Below, in pieces: positions 1 to 6,531 of a DNA stretch of 17,545 nt. This DNA comes from Paracoccaceae bacterium (GTDB lineage Bacteria > Pseudomonadota > Alphaproteobacteria > Rhodobacterales > Rhodobacteraceae). Location of the stretch: NCBI GenBank assembly GCA_007120685.1, contig SKNG01000108.1:1-17545 (forward strand). Direction: 5' to 3'. Each line of letters starts with the position of its first letter. The first letter of the stretch is position 1. Below the pieces are notes generated by a model. The model was not told the DNA's origin. It was given only the letters and a program-made list of their open reading frames with translations, and ran no database searches. The translations under genes were made by a program, and so were the position numbers.

Positions 1-408
1 ACGGTGCTGGCCTGGAACCCGCCGGGATTTGCCGCACAGGTGGTGGCGCTGGCCTTCGGTCTGGCCGCATCCTCGCTGTTCCCGGCGATCATGATGGGCA
101 TCTTCTCGAAGAAGATGAACTCCACCGGCGCCATCGTGGGGATGATCGTGGGGCTTGGCTCTACGGTGCTGTATATCTTCACCTATCTGGGCTGGTTCTT
201 CATCCCGGGCACCGCGATGCTGGCCAATACGCCGGACAACTGGATCCTCGGCATTTCGCCGCTCAGCTTCGGCGCGGTGGGGGCACTGCTGAACTTCATC
301 GCAGCCTATGCGGTACTGGCCATGACCAAGCCGGCCCCGCAGGAAATCCAGGACCTGGTGGAATCGATCCGCGTGCCGCGCGGGGCGGGTTCTGCCCAGG
401 CGCACTGA
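1..408 (+). CDS. Sodium:solute symporter, VC_2705-like subfamily (C-terminal fragment)
   Basis: This is the last 135 codons of a gene that begins before the window; the frame is open from base 1 and ends in TGA at 406-408. The fragment has three hydrophobic stretches (roughly residues 10-33, 42-65 and 85-107 of the visible part). It ends in a cytoplasmic tail with the pattern EIQDLVESIRVPRGAG. That tail and the segment SSLFPAIMMGIFSKKMN are typical of the large SSS-family sodium/carboxylate symporters related to ActP (VC_2705 subfamily). The likely role is sodium-coupled uptake of a small organic acid at the inner membrane; the substrate cannot be read from this piece. The following cNMP/CBS/DUF294 gene is a frequent neighbour of this subfamily and supports the call. 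Confidence 0.85.
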   Translation, partial: TVLAWNPPGFAAQVVALAFGLAASSLFPAIMMGIFSKKMNSTGAIVGMIVGLGSTVLYIFTYLGWFFIPGTAMLANTPDNWILGISPLSFGAVGALLNFIAAYAVLAMTKPAPQEIQDLVESIRVPRGAGSAQAH

Positions 409-416
409 CACCAACC

Positions 417-441
417 GGGGGGCGCGGCCACCGCGCCCCCC
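417..441 (+). terminator. GC-rich hairpin after the symporter gene
   Basis: A perfect 11-bp stem (417-427 with 431-441) closes a three-base loop, starting 9 bases after the symporter stop and ending 33 bases before the next start. No T-run follows it. It may be a weak or Rho-assisted terminator, or an mRNA-stabilising 3' structure that lowers expression of the next gene. The function is inferred from position and structure only. Confidence 0.5.
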
Positions 442-474
442 ACCCTTGCCGCACCGGAACACGGGGAACAGGCG

Positions 475-2307
475 ATGCCCAGCGAAGCGCATAGTCAGAT
501 CGTCCGGACCTTTCTGGAAAGCGTGCATCCCTATGACAGCCTGCCGCAGGACGAACTGGCGCGCGTCGCCGCTTCCTTCGGCCGCAGGGAATACCCCGCC
601 GGGTCGGAAATCTATGCCGCGGGCGAGCCCATTCGCGGCGTTTATCTGATCAAGCGCGGCACGGTCGAGGTGATCGACCGCAACGGCTCGCTCGTCTCCA
701 TCCTCGGCCCGCGCAACAGCTTCGGCGAAAGGGGGCTCATGCGCGACGGGCTGGCCGTGACCTCGGCCCGGGCGACCGAGGACAGCGTCATCCTGATGCT
801 GCCCGATGCCGAGTTGCGCCGCCTGATCGCCGATTCCCCGGCCTTTGAGCGCTTCTTCAACCGCGCCCGCCCGATCGAGGCACGCGGCACCGATCTGAGC
901 ACGCTGAAGGTTTCCGACCTGATGGCGCGCAATCCGGTCACCATCGCCCCTGACGCGACGGTGCAGGAAGCCGCGAAGACCATGCGCGACAGGCATATCT
1001 CCAGCCTGGCGGTAACCGAAAACGGCGGGCGGCTGGTCGGCATCCTGACCACGCGCGACCTGACGGGCCGGGTGCTGGCCGAGGGGCTGGGCGTGGAAAC
1101 CCGCGTGGGCGACGTGATGACCCATGACCCGCTGACCCTGAGCCCGGAGTCGCTGGGCTCGGACATATTGCACACCATGCTGGAACGCCGCATCGGCCAT
1201 CTGCCGGTGGTGCGCGACGGGGTGGTGAAGGGGGTGATCACCCAGACCGACCTGACGCGCTTCCAGGCGGTCAGTTCCGCGCAACTGGTGCGTGATGCGG
1301 CGACGGCAGAGAGCGCCGAGGACATGGCCAAGGTCACCGCGCGGATCCCGAAGCTGCTGATGCAACTCGTTGCCAGTGGCAGCGCGCATGAGGTGGTCAC
1401 GCGGCTGATCACCGATATCGCCGACACCGTCACCCGGCGGCTGCTGAAACTGGCCGAAGCCGAACTTGGCCCGGCGCCGGTGCCCTGGTTGTGGCTGGCC
1501 TGCGGCAGCCAGGGGCGGCAGGAACAGACCGGTATCTCGGACCAGGACAACTGTCTGATCCTGGATGACAGCGTCAGCGACGATGACATGACCTATTTCC
1601 ACGCTTTCGCGAAATATGTCTGCGACGGGCTGAACACCGCCGGCTATGTCTACTGCCCGGGCGAGATGATGGCCATGACCCCCCGCTGGTGCCAGCCGCG
1701 CCGGGTCTGGCGGCGCTATTTCCAGGGCTGGATCGACACGCCCAGCCCCGAGGCGCAGATGCTGGCCTCGGTGATGTTCGACCTGCGCCCCATCGGCGGC
1801 ACGCCGGCGCTGTTCCGGGACCTGCAGGCCGAGACACTGGCGTCGGCCTCGAAGAACTCGATCTTCGTGGCGCATATGATCTCGAATGCGCTGAAGCACC
1901 AGCCGCCGCTGGGCCTGCTCAGGGGTTTCGCCACCATCCGGTCCGGCGAATACAAGAACCATATCGACATGAAGCTGGGCGGCGTGGTGCCGGTGGCCGA
2001 TCTGGCCCGCGTCTATGCGCTGAAGGGCCGGCTGAGCCCGGTGAACACCCGCGCAAGGCTGGAAGCGGCGGAGCATGAGGGCGTGATCTCGGTCTCCGGC
2101 GCGCGCGACCTGGTCGAGGCCTATGACCTGATCGCGCGCCTCAGGCTGGAAAACCAGGCCGCGCTGGTGCGGGCCGGGCGCAAGCCGGACAATTATCTGG
2201 CGCCCTCGGACCTGTCGGATTTCGAACGCAGCCACCTGCGCGACGCCTTCGTGGTGGTGCGAACGATGCAATCCGCTGTCGGCCATCGCAGCGGCACATT
2301 GGGGTGA
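475..2307 (+). CDS. cNMP-binding / CBS-pair / DUF294 nucleotidyltransferase-like protein
   Basis: A 610-residue soluble protein. Residues about 15-130 form a cyclic-nucleotide-binding-type beta barrel with a phosphate-cassette-like FGERG at 83-87. Residues about 145-270 hold two CBS motifs (VSDLMARNPVTI and VGDVMTHDPLTL). Residues about 290-430 are the DUF294 putative nucleotidyltransferase domain, with GSQGRQEQ at 344-351 and the acidic pair D356/D358 in DQDN. The rest is the DUF294 C-terminal helical domain. By family resemblance it could sense a cyclic nucleotide and an adenine nucleotide and modify a target protein, as the GlnD/GlnE-like fold suggests; substrate and target are unknown. 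ATG 475 follows GGGGAA at a suitable distance. It probably works with the symporter just upstream. Domain calls are confident, the biochemical role is not. Confidence 0.9.
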   Translation: MPSEAHSQIVRTFLESVHPYDSLPQDELARVAASFGRREYPAGSEIYAAGEPIRGVYLIKRGTVEVIDRNGSLVSILGPRNSFGERGLMRDGLAVTSARATEDSVILMLPDAELRRLIADSPAFERFFNRARPIEARGTDLSTLKVSDLMARNPVTIAPDATVQEAAKTMRDRHISSLAVTENGGRLVGILTTRDLTGRVLAEGLGVETRVGDVMTHDPLTLSPESLGSDILHTMLERRIGHLPVVRDGVVKGVITQTDLTRFQAVSSAQLVRDAATAESAEDMAKVTARIPKLLMQLVASGSAHEVVTRLITDIADTVTRRLLKLAEAELGPAPVPWLWLACGSQGRQEQTGISDQDNCLILDDSVSDDDMTYFHAFAKYVCDGLNTAGYVYCPGEMMAMTPRWCQPRRVWRRYFQGWIDTPSPEAQMLASVMFDLRPIGGTPALFRDLQAETLASASKNSIFVAHMISNALKHQPPLGLLRGFATIRSGEYKNHIDMKLGGVVPVADLARVYALKGRLSPVNTRARLEAAEHEGVISVSGARDLVEAYDLIARLRLENQAALVRAGRKPDNYLAPSDLSDFERSHLRDAFVVVRTMQSAVGHRSGTLG

Positions 2308-2363
2308 CGGGATGACCGGGACGCAGGCACATCACGGGCAGGGCCACGCCCCGGGCGGCGGAA

Positions 2364-2410
2364 AACGCGCGTTGGAACGCGCGTTCCACGGGCCTTCGAA
2401 GGCCCGTTTT
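2364..2410. repeat. Tandem hairpin element, site A (two hairpins)
   Basis: There are two adjacent dyads. The first has arms 2364-2373 and 2376-2385 (AACGCGCGTT on both sides of GG; each arm is itself palindromic). The second has arms 2388-2396 and 2399-2407 (ACGGGCCTT, CG, AAGGCCCGT) and is followed by T at 2407-2410. Its stem plus short T-run makes it a plausible intrinsic terminator for the DUF294 gene. The same two stems occur at site C (10028-10071) with the GG and CG loops exchanged, so this is one copy of an intergenic family. Confidence 0.7.
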
Positions 2411-2481
2411 CCCCGTCCCGGCACCGGACCGCGCGGGCCGAGGGGCATGGCCATCGCGCAAGCAACAACAAAGGGGCGGGC

Positions 2482-3039
2482 ATGATTTTCGAACTGATCG
2501 GCGGGCTGTCGGCGGGTTTCGGGCTTCTGGGGCTGGTGTTCCTGCTCAACCGTCTGATCGGCGGGCGTATTCCGGGCTGGGTCTATCCGACCTCGGTTGC
2601 GGTGGGTCTTCTGGGCTTCACCATCTGGGCCGAATACAGCTGGTCCGGCCGCGCGCTGGATGCCCAGCCGCAGCTGCGCCTGGCCGATACGGTGGCCGAG
2701 CCCTCGCCCATGCGCCCGCTCAGCTATATCCGCACGCCGGTCAACCGGCTGCGGGCAATCGACCTGTCGCGCACCTTCGTCCATGACGCCCAGCCCGATT
2801 ACGTGCGCACGCTGGTGGTGTCGATGGCGCGCTGGGAGCCGGTGCGCGCGGTCGAGGTGGTATTCGACTGTGAAACCCCGGCGATGGCGCCGATGGGCGA
2901 AGGGGTCAGGATGCTGGAGGACGGGTCGCTGGAGGGGGCGACCTGGCTGCAACTGGGGGCCGGGGACGGGGTGCTGCGCACCGCCTGCGCGGCAGGAGAG
3001 GAGATCAGGGATGGAAGAGAAACCGGACAGGACAGCTAA
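2482..3039 (+). CDS. Two-helix membrane protein of unknown function
   Basis: I do not recognise a named family. The 185-residue product has two hydrophobic helices (about residues 5-25 and 36-53), then a hydrophilic region of about 130 residues ending in low-complexity acidic/polar sequence. There is no cleavable signal peptide and no obvious catalytic motif. ATG 2482 is preceded by an AAAGGGGCGG stretch that can serve as ribosome-binding site. The 3' end overlaps the response-regulator gene by 29 bases in another frame, so the two are probably co-transcribed and translationally linked. Position between the DUF294 regulator and a receiver protein suggests a membrane partner of this signalling module. 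That is inference from context. Codon use and reading-frame GC pattern look like the neighbours. Confidence 0.7.
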   Translation: MIFELIGGLSAGFGLLGLVFLLNRLIGGRIPGWVYPTSVAVGLLGFTIWAEYSWSGRALDAQPQLRLADTVAEPSPMRPLSYIRTPVNRLRAIDLSRTFVHDAQPDYVRTLVVSMARWEPVRAVEVVFDCETPAMAPMGEGVRMLEDGSLEGATWLQLGAGDGVLRTACAAGEEIRDGRETGQDS

Positions 3040-3433
3040 GCAGATCCTGGTCATCGAGGACGAGGACAACATCGCCATCGCGCTGGATTATCTGATGACG
3101 CGCGAGGGGTATCGGCTGGAACGCATCGCCACAGGCGCCGGCGCGGTTGATCTGATCCGCGACCAGCAACCGGATCTGGTGCTGCTGGACGTGATGCTGC
3201 CAGAGGTCTCGGGCTACGAGATCTGCCAGAAGGTGCGCCAGGACCCAGGCCTTTCCGGGGTGAAGATCCTGATGATGACCGCGCGCGGGTCGGCCATGGA
3301 GCGGCGCAAGGGGCTTGCGATGGGGGCGGATGGCTTCATCTCGAAACCCTTCGAGCTGAAGGAATTGCGCGCCGAGGTGCGGCGCATCCTGGCCGGCGAG
3401 CCGGCCGCCGCCCCGGCCGAGGGGCAGGGGTAG
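3011..3433 (+). CDS. Single-domain response regulator (CheY-like receiver)
   Basis: A 140-residue protein that is essentially one receiver domain. Acidic pocket residues E16-D19 lie in VIEDED, the phospho-acceptor is D60 in LLDVMLP, the switch residue is T90 in MMTARG, and the conserved lysine is K112 in SKPFE. No DNA-binding or enzymatic output domain follows, only an Ala/Pro/Glu tail. I chose ATG 3011 because AGGAGAGGAG (2994-3003) stands 7 bases before it and the receiver fold starts right after; the frame is open further upstream but only inside the preceding gene. It probably relays phosphate or acts by protein contact. No active histidine kinase is encoded beside it: the downstream kinase-like fusion lacks the phospho-histidine, so the phosphate donor is unknown. 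Confidence 0.9.
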   Translation: MEEKPDRTAKQILVIEDEDNIAIALDYLMTREGYRLERIATGAGAVDLIRDQQPDLVLLDVMLPEVSGYEICQKVRQDPGLSGVKILMMTARGSAMERRKGLAMGADGFISKPFELKELRAEVRRILAGEPAAAPAEGQG

Positions 3434-3794
3434 TGTTCCGCGCTTCAGAGGGGATACCCGGCGAGTGCTACAAGGCCTCTGATGCACTGATATGCACAGT
3501 GCCGAGCCCCGCATCGTCGGGCTGCGGCGCGGCGATCCTCGGGTCGAGCGGCGGCGCTTTATTGCCACCATATCCGAGCAACACCCGAGCGTTGCGCAAA
3601 CGGTTGCCAGATCGCCTTGCCCTGGGGGCGCCCTCATGCCGAAGGCATGCCTCTGGCATGACATGCGCGGCGGCCTTCGGCCTTGAAACCGCGCAGGACG
3701 ATGAACAACCGTCGACGTTTCGGTTTCTGACCGACCGTCGTCTTTCGTCGCGGAGCCCCTTGTCCGGTGCACACCCCGACAACCGGGCCGCCCC
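3434..3794. other. Non-coding stretch with several dyads
   Basis: No convincing gene is seen in these 361 bases. An open frame over 3433-3798 has composition unlike a protein and no family resemblance. The stretch contains a chain of potential hairpins: 3445-3451 with 3476-3482 (7 bp), 3484-3489 with 3497-3502 (6 bp, loop ATATGCA), 3501-3509 with 3519-3528 (9 bp, one bulge), 3635-3640 with 3644-3649 (6 bp), and 3665-3670 with 3689-3694 (6 bp, enclosing a smaller 4-bp hairpin at 3672-3682). It may hold the terminator of the receiver gene, the promoter and leader of the following gene, or a small RNA. No clear -35/-10 pair could be fixed. Confidence 0.4.
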
Positions 3795-5897
3795 ATGATT
3801 GACCGCCTCGGCCTGCGCACCCGCATCGGGCTTTTCTTCGCCTTCCTGGCGCTGGGCGGGGCCACCGCCATCGGCGTGGCGCTGTGGTTTGCCGCCAGCC
3901 GCGCGGGCGACGGCGGAGCGCTGGCCCCGGTGCTGATCCAGGGCGGGCTGATGGCGGGTTTCGCGGTCATCGGGCTGACGGTCTGGGTCTGGTATCTGTT
4001 CGATGCCCATGTCGCCCGCGCGATCGATCGGCTGGCCGCGGGCCTGCGCGCGCGCAGCCAGGCCTCCGTGGAAACCGACCTGGGCCGCGAGGCCGAGGCC
4101 GCGCGCTACCTGGGCGGGCTGGCCCCGGCCGCGCAGGACATGACCCGCGCGCTGGTCCAGACCCGCAACGCCCTGGCCGAGGCGGTGGCGCGCGAAACCA
4201 CCCGGCTGGCGGCCGAAAAGACCCGGCTGGAAACGCTGCTGGCCGATGTGCCGGTGGCGGTGCTCTTGTGCACGGCCGAGCATGACCTGGTGTTCTACAA
4301 CGGCCAGGCGGTGGATATCCTGGGCTCCGGCGCGGCGCCGGGCCTTCGGCGCAATCTGCTGGACTATCTGCGCAAAGGGCCGATCCGCCACGCCTATCAG
4401 CGCCTGTCGGATGCCGGCGATCCTGACACGGCCTCGGACCTGATGTGCGCCACGGCAGAGGGCGGGCGCGTGCTGGCCGGCCGCATGCGGGTGCTGCGCC
4501 GGCGCGACGATGGCGTGGCCCCGGGCTATGTGCTGACCCTGCGCGACATCACCCAGGACATCGCCGCCCATGCCAGCCGGGACGCACTGCTGGCCGAGGT
4601 CTTCGACCGCGTGCGCCGCCCTGCCGCCAACCTGCAGACGGTGATCGGTGTGATGAGCGAGGCGGATGGCGAGTTACCCCCGGACATGGCAGCGGCGATG
4701 GTGGACGAGGTGCAGGCGCTGACCCGCGCCATCACCGATCTGGGCGCGCGCTATGACACCATCCAGACCGACTGGCGCCCGCTGACCCAGACCCGCGCCT
4801 CGGACCTGGCCGACAGCCTTGGGGCGCGGCTCGCGGCCTCGGATCTGACGCTGGAGGTGGCGCCAGGGCCGGAACTGATCGTGCAGGTGGACGGGTTCGA
4901 GATCGTGGCCCTCCTGGGCTGGCTGGGCGCGCGACTGGCCGAGGACGGCCATGCCCGCCATTTCCGACTGGCGCTGACGGAAGAAGACGGCCCGGGCGCG
5001 CTGCTCAGGCTGGAATGGGACGGCCCGGCGCTGCCGGTCGGGCGCTTTGATGGCTGGCTGGGCGAGCCGCTGGGCACGGACACGGGCGAGTTGACCGCGC
5101 ATGCGGTGCTGCAGACCCATGGCACCGAGGCCTGGCCGGAAACGCTGGCCACGGGTGCCAGCGCCGTCACCATGCCGATCCGCAACGCGCGCCGTGCCGG
5201 GCGCCGCCCGCCGCCGATCTCGCGCAAGGTGGTTTATGATTTCGAGTTGCTGTCAAAAGCCCGCAACGCCGCCGTGGCCGACACGCGGCTGGAAGACCTG
5301 ACCTATGTGGTCTTTGACACCGAAACCACGGGCCTCTCGTCAGAGCGAGACGAGATCGTGCAGATCGCCGGCGTGCGCATCGTCAACGGCCGGCGGATGG
5401 AAACCGAGATATTCGACACGCTGGTCGATCCCGGCCGGCCGATCCCGCCCTCCTCTACCGACGTGCACGGCATCACCGACGCGATGGTGAAGGGCGCCCC
5501 CGACATTGCCCAGGCCGGCCGCCGCTTTCACCGCTTCGCGCAAGGCGCGGTGCTGGTGGCGCATAACGCGCCTTTCGACATGGCCTTCCTGCGCCGTCAC
5601 GAGGCGGGCATCGGTGCCCGCTTCGACCATCCGGTGCTGGATACCGTGCTCTTGTCGGCGGTGGTCTTCGGCCAGCTTGAGGAACATTCGCTCGATGCGC
5701 TCAGCACGCGGCTGGGCATCACCATCCCAGACGAGGCCCGCCATACCGCGCTGGGCGATACGGTGGCCACGGCGGACGCTTTCCTGAAGCTTCTGCCGAT
5801 GTTGCGCGCGCGCGAGTTGTCCACCTTTGGCGCGGTGCTCTCCGAGGTTCGCCGCCACGGCCGCCTGCTGCGCGACCTCAACGCCGACCAGTCCTGA
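3795..5897 (+). CDS. Degenerate membrane sensor kinase fused to DnaQ-like 3'-5' exonuclease
   Basis: A 700-residue fusion. Two transmembrane helices (about 10-34 and 44-69) are followed by a linker/coiled coil (about 75-148) and a PAS-like domain (about 149-252, ending TLRDITQDI). Next come a DHp-like helix (about 262-325) and an ATPase-like region (about 335-465). The C-terminus is a complete DEDDh exonuclease (about 500-690) with D508 and E510 in FDTETTGL, D595 in HNAPFD, and H650/D655 in HTALGD, the epsilon-subunit type. In the kinase part, the place of the phospho-histidine is D271 (FDRVRRP) and the N-box asparagine appears replaced by G378, so phosphotransfer is unlikely. It is anchored in the inner membrane with the exonuclease in the cytoplasm. 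No clear ribosome-binding site precedes ATG 3795, so the start is the least certain part. Confidence 0.88.
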   Translation: MIDRLGLRTRIGLFFAFLALGGATAIGVALWFAASRAGDGGALAPVLIQGGLMAGFAVIGLTVWVWYLFDAHVARAIDRLAAGLRARSQASVETDLGREAEAARYLGGLAPAAQDMTRALVQTRNALAEAVARETTRLAAEKTRLETLLADVPVAVLLCTAEHDLVFYNGQAVDILGSGAAPGLRRNLLDYLRKGPIRHAYQRLSDAGDPDTASDLMCATAEGGRVLAGRMRVLRRRDDGVAPGYVLTLRDITQDIAAHASRDALLAEVFDRVRRPAANLQTVIGVMSEADGELPPDMAAAMVDEVQALTRAITDLGARYDTIQTDWRPLTQTRASDLADSLGARLAASDLTLEVAPGPELIVQVDGFEIVALLGWLGARLAEDGHARHFRLALTEEDGPGALLRLEWDGPALPVGRFDGWLGEPLGTDTGELTAHAVLQTHGTEAWPETLATGASAVTMPIRNARRAGRRPPPISRKVVYDFELLSKARNAAVADTRLEDLTYVVFDTETTGLSSERDEIVQIAGVRIVNGRRMETEIFDTLVDPGRPIPPSSTDVHGITDAMVKGAPDIAQAGRRFHRFAQGAVLVAHNAPFDMAFLRRHEAGIGARFDHPVLDTVLLSAVVFGQLEEHSLDALSTRLGITIPDEARHTALGDTVATADAFLKLLPMLRARELSTFGAVLSEVRRHGRLLRDLNADQS

Positions 5898-5937
5898 CGC
5901 CCCTGCGCCTCTTTGCTCTTCAAATATCCCGGGGGGA

Positions 5938-5969
5938 GTCGGCGCAGCCGACGGGGGGCAGCGCCCCCC
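5938..5969. repeat. G/C-block double hairpin, copy 1
   Basis: Two hairpins stand side by side: 5938-5943 with 5947-5952 (GTCGGC, GCA, GCCGAC) and 5953-5959 with 5963-5969 (GGGGGGC, AGC, GCCCCCC). They follow CTCTTCAAATATCCC (5916-5930), an AT-containing lead-in. The layout resembles the G-block hairpins at 13168-13219. It lies 40 bases after the exonuclease gene, between convergent genes, and may serve as a terminator or be a dispersed intergenic repeat. Confidence 0.6.
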
Positions 5970-5989
5970 GCGCCGGCATCCGTCCGAAA

Positions 5990-6037
5990 AAGCACCTTGA
6001 AGAAAGGTGCTTGCAACGGCCTTGAAGAAAGGCCGTT
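5990..6037. repeat. Tandem hairpin element, site B (two GAAGA-loop hairpins)
   Basis: Hairpin 1 has arms 5990-5998 (AAGCACCTT) and 6004-6012 around loop GAAGA. Hairpin 2 has arms 6015-6023 (AACGGCCTT) and 6029-6037 around the same loop. Both stems are perfect 9 bp, with different interiors but identical TT-GAAGA-AA tops. It sits between the convergent exonuclease (+) and metallopeptidase (-) genes. Five A's at 5987-5991 give a U-run for transcripts from the - strand gene, so this is a likely intrinsic terminator for the metallopeptidase. Confidence 0.75.
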
Positions 6038-6061
6038 GGCCCGGCCGCCACCGAAGGCCCG

Positions 6062-6481
6062 CTATTCCCACCAGCGGTCAATGGTGGCGATGTCATCGTC
6101 CGACCAGCCCAGATGGTGTGCCAGTTCATGCACCAGCACATGCGTGACCAGCGCATCCAGCGCCACATCGCCACGCGCGCACCATTCGTCCAGGATTGCC
6201 GCGCGAAACAGCCAGATCACATCCGGCTGGCCGGGCGTGTCGAAGCCCGATTTCTCGGTCAGCGGCACGCCCTCGTAAAGCCCGGTCAGTTCCAGCGGGT
6301 CCGCCAGCCCGACCCCTTCCAGCATCGCCTCGTCCGCCATCTCTGCCACCTGCACCGCCACGCCGCGCGCTGCCGCCTCGAAAGGCGCGGGCAGCGTGGC
6401 CAGCGCCGCATCGGCCAGCGCCTCGATATCGCCCAGGCTCGGCGCGCAGCGCCCGGCCCAAACCCCGCCCTCAGCCACCAT
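6062..6481 (-). CDS. Minimal zincin-type metallopeptidase family protein
   Basis: A 139-residue protein whose C-terminal part carries HELAHHLGWSDDD, i.e. HExxHxxGxxD with H118, E119, H122, G125 and D128. This is the signature of the small 'possibly metallopeptidase' zincin_1 family (about 120-140 residues in most members). Upstream blocks such as ALATLPAPF, GLYEGVPLTEKSG and PDVIWLFRAAILDEW also fit the family. It is cytosolic, with no signal peptide; its substrate is unknown and peptidase activity is predicted, not shown. I chose ATG at 6481 because the family motif begins soon after it; in-frame ATGs at 6508 and 6520 would add unmatched residues and nearly abut the gltX start. It is divergent from gltX and convergent with the exonuclease gene. 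Confidence 0.85.
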   Translation of the reverse strand: MVAEGGVWAGRCAPSLGDIEALADAALATLPAPFEAAARGVAVQVAEMADEAMLEGVGLADPLELTGLYEGVPLTEKSGFDTPGQPDVIWLFRAAILDEWCARGDVALDALVTHVLVHELAHHLGWSDDDIATIDRWWE

Positions 6482-6531
6482 GGACAAGCCCCCGCGTCTG
6501 TGACACATCCCCGCCAGCAAAGGATCCCGCC

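Noticed and set aside
642..1589. 315-codon - strand open frame inside the DUF294 gene
   Set aside because: Ser/Arg-rich antisense shadow of a well-supported multidomain protein.
3433..3798. 121-codon + strand open frame in the dyad-rich interval
   Set aside because: It has no good ribosome-binding site and no recognisable fold, it crosses several hairpins, and it overlaps the next start. Treated as non-coding.
3468..4571. 367-codon open frame on the - strand
   Set aside because: Overlaps the start of the kinase-exonuclease fusion antisense; low-complexity Gln/Arg/His composition and no motif.
5916..6037. CRISPR array or transposon ends
   Set aside because: The hairpins are not evenly spaced direct repeats with unique spacers, and no transposase or cas gene is near. 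They are better described as intergenic structural repeats.
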